From: Clostridia bacterium
GTDB lineage: Bacteria > Bacillota > Clostridia > Oscillospirales > Acutalibacteraceae
Direction: 5' to 3'
Assembly: GCA_017517865.1 (NCBI GenBank)
Contig: JAFWYB010000023.1
Location: 1-48,410, forward strand
Length of the DNA stretch: 48,410 nt
Part shown: positions 22,923 to 32,017 of the stretch, piece after piece
Layout: the number at the start of each line of letters is the position of its first letter
How positions within the stretch are numbered: position 1 is the first letter of the stretch
Notes under the pieces: generated by a model
Database searches by the model: none
What the model was told of the DNA's origin: nothing
The model's input: only the letters and a program-made list of their open reading frames with translations
Translations under genes and position numbers: made by a program

Positions 22923-24464
22923 TTAAGAAGCCTTAATCTGCTTTGAATCTGAGCAATTGCTGAAAACATAAGAGCCGTTACTGCAAACGATATAGCTTCT
23001 TACAACGAAACGGTAGGTCTGACCCTTTTTGAGAGACTTAACAGTGAAATCATTCTCACGGCTGCCTACTGTTGCAACTCTTTTATAGCTGCCCTTGCCG
23101 GTTGCCATATAAATCTGGTAACCGTCTGCACCTTCAACCTTATCCCATGAAACGGTACATTTACCGCTTCTTTTTTCAAGCTCTGAAATTTCGGGAACTT
23201 CGGTTTCTGTTGATGTGAGCAGAGTGGAAGAAACTGAGTTGTGATATGTTTTTCCCTCGTGATTCATATAAGCCTTTACACAGAACTTATATTCGGTTGC
23301 TTCATCAAGGTTTCTGTAAAGATAGGTGAGTTCTTCGTCTGCTGAGATTTTTGCAAGAAGCTTCCACTTGCCGTTTTCTCTGATATATACACGGTAGCCT
23401 GTTGCATGGTCGGTGGGCTGCCATCTGACCCTTACTGCTGAAGATGAGGCAGCTGTGACAATGGGTGTTTCGGTTTTTGTCTCTGTGAAATCCTCAACCG
23501 TGAGAACGGGGAGGGTAGCTTTTTTTACCTTACCGCACTTTTCGCAGGTTGAAACCTGTGAGCCGGATTGCTCGAAAGTGGGCTCGCGTAATACCACGGT
23601 TGTATATTCGTGGTCGATGCAACCTACGCTGAAGTAAGCATAGCTGCTTGTTTTCTGCTCGTCACTTGAAGCGTTTACGGCACGCACGAGAACTGCGTAA
23701 TCGCAATCCATATTAAGAGAGAAGGCGGGAATTTCAAGGCTTCTCTTTTTTGTTGAAACAGACTTGATGTTATCCTTGTCAAAGCTCTTTTCACCGGGAG
23801 CCTTCTGCATAAGGTAAACGCGGTAAAAATCCGTGCCGCCGCCACCGGAGGTCCACGTGATGGTAACATCGTCTGTTATGTCATATCTGGCATTTTTCTT
23901 GTCAAAGGAAATAACGGGCTCTTCAGGTGTTGATTCACCGTATTTGGGCCAGTATTCCTTTTCGGCCATTGTACCTCTCTGTCTTGCCTTGGCACTTCTG
24001 TTGCTGGGAATTTCGAAATAGTAGCACCAATAATGAGCTGCATCGTAAGCGCCGTCTGCAGTGTTTTCAACGTTTCTAAGGTAGTTGTAAATGTGTTTAT
24101 AGGTGTTTTTCTGAAGCTCATAATTAAGATATCTGAGCTGACCTTCAATTGAAAGGTAGTCGTAACCGCGGTCATAGCAGTAATTTTTGAGATTGCTGAA
24201 TCTGCCGCCGTTCCACTGGCATAAGCCGCCACTGGTACGACCGTTACTGTCACGGATTACTAATCGGGGGTTAAAATCTGATTCTCTTTCGATGTTTGCC
24301 AGAATTCCGCAAGCTGATGCTGAATTGAAGCCTAATTCGTCTGTGAGGAAATTGTAGATTTTCTTTATGTTGCTGGTACTTGCATTAGCGGAGATTGGCA
24401 TGACGGTGGCAAGAGTAACAACGGTCATTACAATAAGCAAAGCCCTTGTTAAAGCCTTTTTCAT
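22923..24464 (-). CDS. Secreted lysozyme-like (phage-tail-lysin type) protein with fibronectin III domains
   Basis: The 513-residue exported protein starts with a signal peptide (KKALTRALLIVMTVV, cleavage probably after ISANA). A domain of about 145 residues follows, resembling phage tail lysin domains (YNFLTDELGFNSASACGILANIERES, in which the last Glu is a catalytic candidate, and GGLCQWNGGRF). Then come fibronectin III-like modules around 185-280, 330-420 and 425-510. A short CEKCGKVKKA segment with two Cys lies between them. It probably cleaves glycan or binds the cell wall outside the cell; there is no LPXTG anchor. The start is ATG 24464, after AGAGGTG. A near-consensus promoter lies about 300 bases upstream, giving a long leader. 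There are no phage genes nearby. Confidence 0.8.
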   Translation of the reverse strand: MKKALTRALLIVMTVVTLATVMPISANASTSNIKKIYNFLTDELGFNSASACGILANIERESDFNPRLVIRDSNGRTSGGLCQWNGGRFSNLKNYCYDRGYDYLSIEGQLRYLNYELQKNTYKHIYNYLRNVENTADGAYDAAHYWCYYFEIPSNRSAKARQRGTMAEKEYWPKYGESTPEEPVISFDKKNARYDITDDVTITWTSGGGGTDFYRVYLMQKAPGEKSFDKDNIKSVSTKKRSLEIPAFSLNMDCDYAVLVRAVNASSDEQKTSSYAYFSVGCIDHEYTTVVLREPTFEQSGSQVSTCEKCGKVKKATLPVLTVEDFTETKTETPIVTAASSSAVRVRWQPTDHATGYRVYIRENGKWKLLAKISADEELTYLYRNLDEATEYKFCVKAYMNHEGKTYHNSVSSTLLTSTETEVPEISELEKRSGKCTVSWDKVEGADGYQIYMATGKGSYKRVATVGSRENDFTVKSLKKGQTYRFVVRSYIVCSNGSYVFSNCSDSKQIKAS

Positions 24465-24755
24465 TTTTATCACCTCTGATATTTTTTGAGCTGCCACTGT
24501 GTTGATAGTTTTCAGATTTTTTGTAGTAGTGTGTGACAGCAGACAAGCATGATTGAATGACTTTCTCCCGTATTTTGTATTTGCATAAACTTGGTCAGAC
24601 GGTAAAAAATTTGAAAGAATTTTTGTTGCGATTGTTAGTATTTTTTACACTGTTGTCTGTCCTCGTTCTGACCCAGCAGATACGAGCATTGGCAATACTG
24701 ATGCTTGTTTGAGCCCTGAAACAGGGGCTCAGTGAATGTTTTCATATCGGCAACA
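24465..24755 (-). other. Long untranslated leader of the lysozyme-like gene, possibly structured
   Basis: The promoter at 24762-24790 implies a leader of about 290 bases. It contains a bulged hairpin TGAGCCCCTG / CAGGGCTCA and a following AGCAT...ATGCT stem in the first 100 bases. No reading frame with a ribosome site is evident. I compared it mentally with c-di-GMP, c-di-AMP, TPP, glycine and cobalamin riboswitch cores and found no match. Confidence 0.5.
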
Positions 24756-24761
24756 GGGGGT

Positions 24762-24790
24762 ATTATATATATTTATGACAGAAATGTCAA
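24762..24790 (-). promoter_or_regulatory. Promoter of the lysozyme-like gene
   Basis: Minus strand: TTGACA (24790-24785), 17-base spacer, TATAAT (24767-24762), a perfect consensus. TGACA-GAAA-TGTCA (24776-24789) forms a palindrome across the -35 box and may be an operator. Confidence 0.85.
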
Positions 24791-24830
24791 ATTTTATGCG
24801 TCAGAGGGGCAAAAAAACATAAAAATGAAG

Positions 24831-24862
24831 AAAAAATCGCCCCTTGAAAAGAGGCGATTTTA
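24831..24862 (-). terminator. Terminator downstream of proS
   Basis: AAAATCGCC-CCTT/AAGA-GGCGATTTT stem with a T-run on the minus strand, about 125 bases past the proS stop. It has A- and T-runs on both sides. Confidence 0.8.
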
Positions 24863-24987
24863 GTGTGCTTTATATAAAATATTCAAATTGAGATGCAGTG
24901 CTTTGTGCATTTCGCTGAAAATGGTCAAAATGGGCTGTTTTTAGCAAATGTTAAAAAATATTCACATTTTGGATTTTTAAGTAAAAA

Positions 24988-26430
24988 TCAATAAGCTTTG
25001 CCCCAATACACAAGATGTTGTGCCTTTTTACCGCAGCATACACAAGTATCTGAGATTTCTTCCTGCTCAAGAGGCATACAGCGTGAGCCTGCACCTGTAA
25101 GCTCCTTAACCTTATCCTCGCAATTTTCGTCTCCGCACCACATAGCTTTGATGAATCCGTCACCTTTTTCAGCCAAAGCAGCGTTAATTTCGTCAATCGT
25201 CTTGCAGGAATAGGTCTTGTTTTCGCGATTTTCAAGAGCCTTCTGATAAATACCCTCGTTAACCTCTGTGAGTTTTGCGTTGATTGTTTCAGCAAGGTTA
25301 TCAAGAGAAACAAAGGTTTTTTCTCTGTTATGGCGGGTTACGATAACACACTGATTGTTTTCAATATCGCGGGGGCCGAGCTCGATACGTACGGGAACAC
25401 CTTTCATTTCATACTCTGCATATTTCCAGCCTGCTGAGTTGTTGCTGTCGTCAAGCTTTACTCTTATGCCTGCTGCCTTAAGCTGAGCCATAACTTCTTC
25501 AGCTTTTTCAAGAACACCGGGCTTATGCTGAGCAACAGGGATAATAACAGCCTGAATGGGAGCAACAGCCGGGGGAAGCACAAGACCGTTGTTATCGCCG
25601 TGTGTCATAATGATAGCACCGATGAGTCTTGTTGTCATACCCCATGATGTCTGATGGGGGTATTCAAGCTTGTTTTCCTTGCTCTGATACTGAATGCCGA
25701 AGGCTTTTGCAAAGCCGTCGCCGAAATAGTGTGAGGTGCCGGCCTGGAGAGCCTTGCCGTCGTGCATAAGAGCTTCAATAGCATAGGTTGAAACTGCACC
25801 TGCAAACTTGTCGCTTTCGGTTTTCTTACCCTTTACAACGGGGATGGCAAGATACTTTTCACAGAAATCCGCATAAACGTTAAGCATCTTTTCAGTTTCT
25901 GCAATTGCTTCCTCAGCAGTGGCGTGGATTGTATGACCCTCCTGCCAGAGGAACTCTCTTGAGCGAAGGAAGGGGCGAGTCGTCTTTTCCCAGCGTACAA
26001 CGCTTACCCACTGATTATAAAGCTTGGGAAGATCACGGTGTGAGTGGATGATATTTGCATAGTGCTCACAGAAAAGTGTTTCTGAGGTGGGACGTACGCA
26101 AAGCTTTTCTTCAAGCTTTTCACTGCCGCCGTGGGTTACCCATGCAACCTCGGGAGCGAAGCCTTCAACGTGGTCTTTTTCCTTCTGAAGAAGCGATTCG
26201 GGAATGAACATAGGCATACAGACGTTTTCGTGGCCTGTTTCCTTAAACATACCGTCGAGGATTCTCTGGATATTTTCCCAGATAGCATAGCCGTAGGGTC
26301 TGATAACCATACAGCCCTTGACGCTTGTGTATTCTATAAGCTCTGCTTTTTTAACAATGTCGGTATACCACTTGGCAAAATCCTCTTCCATAGAGGTGAT
26401 ATCCTCAACCATTTTTTTATCGTTAGCCAT
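24988..26430 (-). CDS. proS: Prolyl-tRNA synthetase, archaeal/eukaryal (type 3) class
   Basis: The 480-residue class II synthetase charges tRNA-Pro. Seen in order are [18 protein letters not shown] (motif 1 region), [10 protein letters not shown] and [24 protein letters not shown] (motif 2), [14 protein letters not shown] (motif 3), the anticodon-binding PIQAVIIPV domain, and a C-terminal zinc-binding-type domain (CGDENCEDK, then CVCCGKKA) ending WGKAY. It lacks the editing insertion of the E. coli-type enzyme, which fits type 3. Upstream on the same strand is ileS, 158 bases away, with a perfect palindrome between them. The gene is essential in most bacteria if it is the only ProRS. Confidence 0.96.
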   Translation of the reverse strand: MANDKKMVEDITSMEEDFAKWYTDIVKKAELIEYTSVKGCMVIRPYGYAIWENIQRILDGMFKETGHENVCMPMFIPESLLQKEKDHVEGFAPEVAWVTHGGSEKLEEKLCVRPTSETLFCEHYANIIHSHRDLPKLYNQWVSVVRWEKTTRPFLRSREFLWQEGHTIHATAEEAIAETEKMLNVYADFCEKYLAIPVVKGKKTESDKFAGAVSTYAIEALMHDGKALQAGTSHYFGDGFAKAFGIQYQSKENKLEYPHQTSWGMTTRLIGAIIMTHGDNNGLVLPPAVAPIQAVIIPVAQHKPGVLEKAEEVMAQLKAAGIRVKLDDSNNSAGWKYAEYEMKGVPVRIELGPRDIENNQCVIVTRHNREKTFVSLDNLAETINAKLTEVNEGIYQKALENRENKTYSCKTIDEINAALAEKGDGFIKAMWCGDENCEDKVKELTGAGSRCMPLEQEEISDTCVCCGKKAQHLVYWGKAY

Positions 26431-26510
26431 AGTAATTTTCCTTTCGTTTACTGTCGTAAAATTACATATATATAATAGTATACGAAAAACGTGTTTTTTC
26501 GTCTTATTTT

Positions 26511-26540
26511 ATCAACCCACAGACGGAACTGTGGGTTGAT
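26511..26540. promoter_or_regulatory. Perfect 12-bp inverted repeat upstream of proS
   Basis: ATCAACCCACAG / CTGTGGGTTGAT with a 6-base loop in the ileS-proS gap. No T-run follows on either strand, so it is not a standard terminator. A second hairpin with A- and T-rich arms (ACGAAAAAC / GTTTTTTCGT, 26482-26502) adjoins it and could end ileS transcription. The role of the first stem is open. Confidence 0.5.
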
Positions 26541-26588
26541 ATCTGCTGTTATACTGTGATAAATGCGGAGCTCCGCAACGCCGAAGGC

Positions 26589-29500
26589 TTATGCCTTCTT
26601 AACTGAAAGAGCAACATTCTTGTCAGCAATTGCAACTTCCTTGCTGAGGTCTGCCTCAATGTCGCCGCAGATGATTACATCGTCAGCGAGAAGCTCGTCG
26701 CACATATAAGCTTTGTTTGCTTCAAGAACTGACTTGACGAGAGAATCGTCTGAGCTGATAGCCATAATAACTCTCTGATCAACCTCATAGCCTGCTTCTT
26801 TACGGATAAGCTGGCACTGACGGATAATATCACGGAGAGTACCCTCAGCGATAAGCTCATCTGTAAGAACAACGTCAAGAGCGATGATAGCGCCCTGCTG
26901 ACACTCAGCAGAAACGATGCCTTCCTTGGTCTTGGTCATAACGTTGAAGATTGAGCCGTCATAAGCCTCGTCGAAGCCTTCAACAAGAACTGCTTCGCCT
27001 GCCTTGACCTTAGCGGTATATTCAGCCATCTTTTCTGCTGAAGCGGCTTCAAGAGCCTGCTTCATCTTGTTGACATTCTGCTTGAGCACTGCACCTGCAA
27101 CCTTGAAGTTAACGGTGAGGTAGCTGTCCTCGAGAACTGAGGAATCGCTGATGTATTCAATAGTCTTGATGTTAAGCTCGTCAAGAATGTTCTTTTCAAA
27201 TACCTTGATATCGTCGCTTACATTTCCCTCGCAGCATACATAGAGCTTTGAAAGGGGCTGACGTACCTTGATCTGATGTTCGTTACGTAATCTCATAGCA
27301 ACTGCGATGATGTCACGGGCAAAGGCTGTCTTAGCGATGATTGATTCATCCTCAAAGCCTTCGATAACTGTGGGCCAGTCTGAAAGGTGAACTGAAAGCT
27401 CAGCTGAAGGCATTACACGGCGGATAAGATTCTGCCAGATGCTTTCTGTCATAAAGGGAATGATGGGAGCCATAGTCTTAACGCAGGCATTGAGAGCTGT
27501 GAAGAGAGTCCAGTAGGCAATCATCTTATCGCTTTCGTCGCCTGTTTTCCAGAAACGGCGGCGGTTTGTTCTGATGTACCAGTTGGAAATATCGTCAACA
27601 AAGATTTCGAATTCCTTGATAGCGTTATAGCTCTTGTAATCCTCCATCTGAGCAGTTACTTTTCTGATATAATCATTTGTTCTGCAGATAAGCCACTTAT
27701 CTGTAACAGTCATAGCGTCCTTATCGGGTGTATAGCCGTCGAAGTTGGGCTTGTCAAGCTTTGCGTAGGTTTCAAAGAAGGTGTAGATATTCCAGAAGCC
27801 GAGAAGCTTTCTTCTTGCCTCGTCACCGAGGTTGAAGCCGAAGCGCACGTCGTTTGCAACGGGACCGCCTGCATAGAGGTAACGTACTGTATCTGCGCCG
27901 ATTTTCTCCGCAGCCTCGTCGAAGCGGATCATATAGCCGGTCTTTGAGAATTTCTGACCGTTTTCCTGAATAACACTCGAATGGCAGAGAACTCTTTCAT
28001 AGGGAGCTCTGTCTTCAAGAACAGTACTCATAAAGAGAAGTGAGTAGAACCAGAGACGAACCTGCTCGCGCATTTCAACAACCCATTCTGCGGGGAAGTT
28101 CTTTCTCCACTCTTCCTTATCGGTGAAGTAGCCTGTTGTTGAGAAGGGAACGATACCTGCGTCAAGCCAAACGTCACCAACGTCGGTAATGCGCTTAACA
28201 TTCTTGCCGCACTTGGGACACTTGATTTCAACTTCGTCAATCCAGGGTCTGTGAAGCTCGGGAAGAGCATCAACCTTAGCGGGATCAACAGCGAGGCTCT
28301 TAAGCTCGTCGAGTGAGCCGACAACGTGAACGTTGCCGCAATCTTCACATACATAGAAGGGGAGGGGCATACCGTAATAACGCTTACGTGAGATATTCCA
28401 GTTGCCCATATTGTTGAGCCAGTCAATCATTCTCTTACCGTTTGATTCGGGCTCCCACTTAACGCTCATAGCGTTTCTGATAAGACGGGGCTTAAGCTCC
28501 TCAGTGGTGATGAACCAAGAGGGTACAAGGCGGTAGATGAGTTCCTCCTTACATCTCCAGCATACGGGGTAGCTGTGTTCGTGGGGCTTGATGAGATAAA
28601 GCTTATCTCTCTTATTAAGCTCCTCGAAAACCTCGTCAGCGATTGTCTTTGAGTTTTTGCCGCTGAAGAAGCCGAAGCCCTTAAGGAAGATACCCATATC
28701 GTCAACGGGCATAATCTCGGGAAGACCGAGTCTCTTGCCTAATTCGTTATCTTCTGCACCGCAGCCGGGAGCAATGTGAACAACGCCGGTACCTTCTTCG
28801 GCGTCAACGTCTTCCCATGCAACGATTTTATGCTCGAAGCCCTGCTGAGCTTCTAATTCGGGGAAGCAGGTGTCGTATTTCTTGCCTACCAGCTCTTCAC
28901 CCTTGAACATACGAAGAACCTCAAGCTTGTCGTCGCCGAGATACTTGATAGCGTTCTTAGCAAGGATAAGAGTCTTTTCGTCGCTCTTTACCTTAACCTC
29001 AACGTAGTCGATTTCAGGGTTAACTGCAAGAGCTACGTTTGAAGAAAGAGTCCAGGGAGTTGTTGTCCATACGATGATTTTGCTGTTTGTGCCTTCAACG
29101 GGGAGCTTGAAGAAAACAGAGTTATGTGTAATGGTTTTGTATGAGCCGGTCATTTCGTGCTCTGAAAGAGAAGTACCGCAGCGGGGGCACCAGGGCATAG
29201 GCTTATACTCTCTCTGAATCCAGCCGTTGTTGTCGCAGGTCTTGAGGAAGTGCCAGATTGAGGTGATGTTAAGGTCTGTGTTGGTGTAGTAAGAATTATC
29301 CCACTGCATCCACTGTCCGAGTCTCTTTGACTGCTCGGTAATAACGCCTGAATACTGCTTAACACGCTCAACGCACTTTTTTGTAAAGTTACCGATGCCG
29401 TAATCCTCAATATCCTTCTTTGATTCGAAGCCGAGATCCCTTTCAACGCCGACCTCAACCCAGAGGCCCTGACTGTCGAAGCCGTTCTGACAGCGGCAGT

Positions 29501-29729
29501 CGTAGCCTCTCATATACTTATATCTGATAAAGGTATCCTTGAGGGTACGACCCCAAGCGTGGTGGATACCCATAGGATTATTGGCGGTGATAGGACCGTC
29601 GATGAAGCGGAAACGCTCCTTACCCTGATTTTTTGCTTTACGCTTTTCATAGCATTCATTTTCTTCCCAGAACTTGAGCACGTCATGTTCCATAGAAATA
29701 AAACTGTTGCTCTTTTCCATTTCAGCCAT
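26589..29729 (-). CDS. ileS: Isoleucyl-tRNA synthetase, IleRS2-type with swapped GXHH signature
   Basis: The 1046-residue class I synthetase charges tRNA-Ile. The ATP-binding signature normally read HXGH appears as G54-I-H-H57 (NNPMGIHHAWGRTLKD), with positions 1 and 3 exchanged; the distance to the following K-D matches canonical enzymes. The KMSKS loop reads KFSKT. The editing domain (WTTTPWTLSSNVALAV, GTGVVHIAPGCGAEDNELG) and a C-terminal tRNA-binding region are complete. Zinc-type pairs CEDCGN and CPKCGK are present. Length and style fit the eukaryote-like IleRS2 branch, known for mupirocin resistance, and the GXHH variant has been reported as hyper-resistant. CGGAGG precedes the ATG. No T-box leader fits in the short 5' region. 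Confidence 0.95.
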   Translation of the reverse strand: MAEMEKSNSFISMEHDVLKFWEENECYEKRKAKNQGKERFRFIDGPITANNPMGIHHAWGRTLKDTFIRYKYMRGYDCRCQNGFDSQGLWVEVGVERDLGFESKKDIEDYGIGNFTKKCVERVKQYSGVITEQSKRLGQWMQWDNSYYTNTDLNITSIWHFLKTCDNNGWIQREYKPMPWCPRCGTSLSEHEMTGSYKTITHNSVFFKLPVEGTNSKIIVWTTTPWTLSSNVALAVNPEIDYVEVKVKSDEKTLILAKNAIKYLGDDKLEVLRMFKGEELVGKKYDTCFPELEAQQGFEHKIVAWEDVDAEEGTGVVHIAPGCGAEDNELGKRLGLPEIMPVDDMGIFLKGFGFFSGKNSKTIADEVFEELNKRDKLYLIKPHEHSYPVCWRCKEELIYRLVPSWFITTEELKPRLIRNAMSVKWEPESNGKRMIDWLNNMGNWNISRKRYYGMPLPFYVCEDCGNVHVVGSLDELKSLAVDPAKVDALPELHRPWIDEVEIKCPKCGKNVKRITDVGDVWLDAGIVPFSTTGYFTDKEEWRKNFPAEWVVEMREQVRLWFYSLLFMSTVLEDRAPYERVLCHSSVIQENGQKFSKTGYMIRFDEAAEKIGADTVRYLYAGGPVANDVRFGFNLGDEARRKLLGFWNIYTFFETYAKLDKPNFDGYTPDKDAMTVTDKWLICRTNDYIRKVTAQMEDYKSYNAIKEFEIFVDDISNWYIRTNRRRFWKTGDESDKMIAYWTLFTALNACVKTMAPIIPFMTESIWQNLIRRVMPSAELSVHLSDWPTVIEGFEDESIIAKTAFARDIIAVAMRLRNEHQIKVRQPLSKLYVCCEGNVSDDIKVFEKNILDELNIKTIEYISDSSVLEDSYLTVNFKVAGAVLKQNVNKMKQALEAASAEKMAEYTAKVKAGEAVLVEGFDEAYDGSIFNVMTKTKEGIVSAECQQGAIIALDVVLTDELIAEGTLRDIIRQCQLIRKEAGYEVDQRVIMAISSDDSLVKSVLEANKAYMCDELLADDVIICGDIEADLSKEVAIADKNVALSVKKA

Positions 29730-29806
29730 TGTGATTCCTCCGTGATTTTTATTGGATAATCTTGCGGAAAATTAAAGACAATTTTCCAATTTACATATAC
29801 TGCTAC

Positions 29807-29835
29807 AGTATACTATATTATTAAAATTTTTTCAA
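29807..29835 (-). promoter_or_regulatory. Promoter of ileS
   Basis: Minus strand: TTGAAA (29835-29830), 17-base spacer, TATACT (29812-29807). The resulting leader of about 70 bases is too short for a T-box element. Confidence 0.75.
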
Positions 29836-29944
29836 GGACTTGAGAGCTTTTTTATAAACTTTTGAACAAAAAATAATAATAAATAAGTGTGCTGCAACAT
29901 TCAGGGTGTTTTTTTACTCTAATATAATAAAGGAGGTTGATTTT

Positions 29945-30295
29945 ATGAAAAAGCTTTCAGTTGCATTGATTGTTGTTCTGTCGGCACTTGTGCTTTTTTC
30001 CTGCGGGAAAAATGAAAACAAAGCGGACACGTCAGTCAGAAAAGGAGAAACCGAAATAACGGGTACGGTTGAGCAGGTCAGCGGCAACAGTATAATTATT
30101 CACGACGGCAAGGGCTCAAGATACAGCTTTACTTATTCGGACGGGATTGACGTAGTTGAAAACGGCTGGTACGTGGTTGATCTGGCAGCTGCTTCCTTTG
30201 CAGAAAAGGAAATAACCGTAATTTGCAGTGACCGTATTATGGAAACCTATCCGGCTATGCTTTCTGAGGTAAGAGTTATTGTGATTAAAAAATAA
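29945..30295 (+). CDS. Small lipoprotein of unknown function
   Basis: The 116-residue protein begins with a lipoprotein signal: KK, a hydrophobic run, then the lipobox ALVLFSC with the Cys at about residue 20 to be lipidated. The mature part (about 96 residues) is small and beta-rich by eye (GTVEQVSGNSIIIHD...), reminiscent of OB-like or DUF3221-type folds, but no family is certain. AAAGGAGG precedes ATG 29945; an earlier in-frame ATG at 29906 lacks a ribosome site. It stands alone between ileS (divergent) and a repeat. Confidence 0.75.
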   Translation: MKKLSVALIVVLSALVLFSCGKNENKADTSVRKGETEITGTVEQVSGNSIIIHDGKGSRYSFTYSDGIDVVENGWYVVDLAAASFAEKEITVICSDRIMETYPAMLSEVRVIVIKK

Positions 30296-30392
30296 AAGGG
30301 CTACACACTATAAATCCCGCCGAAAAAAACGGAATTCGATTTACACTCGGCACAATATAAGTAATTAACCCCAAAATGGGCTGTAAAAAAAT

Positions 30393-30630
30393 GCAACTCC
30401 TTTTGAGTGGTCAGTAGCCGGTAGTCAGGATTTACCCTATAAAATCTGATGAGCTGACAGCTCTGTCTTTTCAGGCAGACAGATGAAAGAGCGAATTTAA
30501 GTCCGCAGTAAACAAAACGTAACAGTAAAAAACCGTTGTAAAGCTTTGGATTTTATGCTTTTACAACGGTTTTGGTTTTTACTTTTCTTTTATTTATAAG
30601 GTTTTTCAGGCGTTGAGTTTTTACAGCGCT
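30393..30630. repeat. Dispersed ~240-bp non-coding repeat, copy 2
   Basis: Direct copy of 266-506, including the long AAAACCGTTGTAAA hairpin (30526-30575), which may terminate the upstream lipoprotein transcript. Its right edge stops at TTTTTACAGCGCT, the same bases that form the stop of the pseudouridine synthase gene in copy 1. It fills most of the 419-base gap; bases 30296-30392 show nothing recognisable. Confidence 0.8.
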
Positions 30631-30654
30631 TTTTAATTATATCATTTTTTTTAC

Positions 30655-30683
30655 TTGCATTTATCTGATTGAAGGGGTATAAT
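30655..30683 (+). promoter_or_regulatory. Promoter of the SDR gene
   Basis: TTGCAT (30655-30660), 17-base spacer, TATAAT (30678-30683), 31 bases before the start codon. Confidence 0.8.
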
Positions 30684-30714
30684 TAACGAAGTATTTAAAG
30701 TGAGGGGTTAAACT

Positions 30715-31488
30715 ATGAACTATAATCTTGATTTCAGCGAAAAATCGGTGCTCATAACGGGTGCGGCAAGCGGCATCGGCCTTGAAAGCACCGTAGCTTT
30801 TCTTCAGAACGGTGCAAAGGTATATATGGCAGACTGTAACGGGATACAGCTCAGCGCAAGGGCTGATGAGCTTATAAAGCAGTACGGTGAAGAGAAAATA
30901 GTTGCTCTTGTGTGCGATATAACCGACAGTGAAAGCGTTAAGGCTATGACCGCAGAGATAAAAATGCTCGGCGGCGATATTGATATTCTCATAAACAACG
31001 CGGGTATGTCCCATCAGCAATACAGCATTTATGAAAAGGAAGAGGACTGGAATAAGGTTATCAATCTCAACCTTACAGCTCAGTTTTTTCTTGCACAGAC
31101 CGTTGCCAACGAATTCTTTCTGACCAAAAAGCAAGGTAAAATTATAAATATGTGTTCTCTCGGCGGTGTACTTGGCATACCCTCAGCCGTTGCGTACAGT
31201 GCCTCAAAGGGCGGACTTATTCAGACCACCAAGAGCCTTGCCTTTGAATGGGCGAGATTCGGCATCAACGTAAACGCAGTCTGTCCCGGCTTTGTTGATA
31301 CGCCTCTTATTGCAGAAAGCACGTCAGACGAAAGATGGGTGAATTATATGATATCACGAACCCCGATGCGCAGACTTGCAAGACCCGAGGATGTTGCAGG
31401 AAGTGTGATTTTCCTTGCATCTGATATGGCGGATTATATAACGGGAGCAACCCTTATTGTTGACGGAGGTATGTCGGCAGGAGCGTAA
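30715..31488 (+). CDS. Short-chain dehydrogenase/reductase (classical SDR)
   Basis: The 257-residue NAD(P)-dependent oxidoreductase has the Rossmann motif GAASGIG (16-22), the NNAG motif (94-97), catalytic Ser148, and YSASK with Tyr161 and Lys165. The C-terminal DYITGATLIVDGG is typical of FabG- and gluconate dehydrogenase-like SDRs. An acidic residue at the end of the second strand (MAD, Asp40) suggests NAD preference. GAGGGG lies ahead of ATG 30715. It is monocistronic with its own promoter and terminator; the substrate cannot be predicted. Confidence 0.9.
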   Translation: MNYNLDFSEKSVLITGAASGIGLESTVAFLQNGAKVYMADCNGIQLSARADELIKQYGEEKIVALVCDITDSESVKAMTAEIKMLGGDIDILINNAGMSHQQYSIYEKEEDWNKVINLNLTAQFFLAQTVANEFFLTKKQGKIINMCSLGGVLGIPSAVAYSASKGGLIQTTKSLAFEWARFGINVNAVCPGFVDTPLIAESTSDERWVNYMISRTPMRRLARPEDVAGSVIFLASDMADYITGATLIVDGGMSAGA

Positions 31489-31556
31489 GCTGCTTTCTGA
31501 CGGCGGTGTGCGCCCCGTAGGGGGAAGAAAGATAAATATTTTTAAATAAAAAGCAA

Positions 31557-31597
31557 CAAAAAACCGCTGTGCTCATAAGAACACAGCGGTTTTTTTC
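31557..31597. terminator. Bidirectional terminator between SDR and micropeptide genes
   Basis: ACCGCTGTG / CACAGCGGT stem, flanked by AAAAAA on the left and TTTTTTT on the right. Confidence 0.9.
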
Positions 31598-31606
31598 TGT
31601 TTTCAA

Positions 31607-31741
31607 TTATGCATCTTCTTCTGCAAGCTTTGCGTCGATCTTAGCTGCAAGATCTACGAGCTCCTTAACACCTGTCATAACAAGGATGTCTGTAAGAAGA
31701 TCAATCCAACCGGCGATGAGTGCCTTGATTTCTGCTGTCAT
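31607..31741 (-). CDS. 44-residue acidic amphipathic micropeptide
   Basis: A perfect AGGAGGT stands 8 bases before the ATG, with a TTGACA-17-TAAAAT promoter upstream and a strong terminator 10 bases after the stop. The product contains IKALIAGWIDLLTDILVMTG followed by a second helix (VKELVDLAAKIDAKLAEE). Net charge is about -5. The WIDLLTDIL core resembles IVDFLNKIL and IIEFVKKIL in the two neighbouring peptides. There is no signal peptide, Cys, leader cleavage motif or adjacent transporter. In size and charge it resembles beta-type phenol-soluble modulins (about 44 residues, acidic). The function is unknown. Confidence 0.75.
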   Translation of the reverse strand: MTAEIKALIAGWIDLLTDILVMTGVKELVDLAAKIDAKLAEEDA

Positions 31742-31807
31742 TGTAAATTACCTCCTGTTAATATTTCGGTCGTACCGATGCTGTGCGGATTTCTCCGTAA
31801 TGAATTT

Positions 31808-31836
31808 ATTTTAACAAACTGTGAAGAAAATGTCAA
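31808..31836 (-). promoter_or_regulatory. Promoter of the 44-residue micropeptide gene
   Basis: Minus strand: TTGACA (31836-31831), 17-base spacer, TAAAAT (31813-31808). One mismatch from full consensus. Confidence 0.85.
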
Positions 31837-31943
31837 TGGGTATATATAAAAATCAGAAGAAAATGAGAGTCACCGCGGGAATAGTCTTGGCTTACTTCTC
31901 GTAAAAATCATGAGGCAGCAGAACACGGGAGCTCTGCTGCGTG

Positions 31944-31978
31944 CACAAAAAAGAACCGCCCATAAAGGCGGTCTTTTA
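31944..31978 (-). terminator. Terminator of the two-gene micropeptide unit
   Basis: ACCGCC-CATAAA-GGCGGT with TTCTTTTTT on the minus strand, about 45 bases after the 46-residue gene. Confidence 0.8.
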
Positions 31979-32017
31979 ATTATACTATACTATACTATAA
32001 TTATGTTGTTAGAAGAA

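Noticed and set aside
26511-26540. Classical terminator for ileS
   Set aside because: The 12-bp stem is perfect but no U-run follows on either strand; the adjacent hairpin at 26482-26502 is the better candidate.
29730-29830. T-box leader before ileS
   Set aside because: The promoter leaves only about 70 bases of leader, too short for a T-box, and no T-box sequence (UGGN-pairing bulge, AGGGUGGNACCGCG) is visible.
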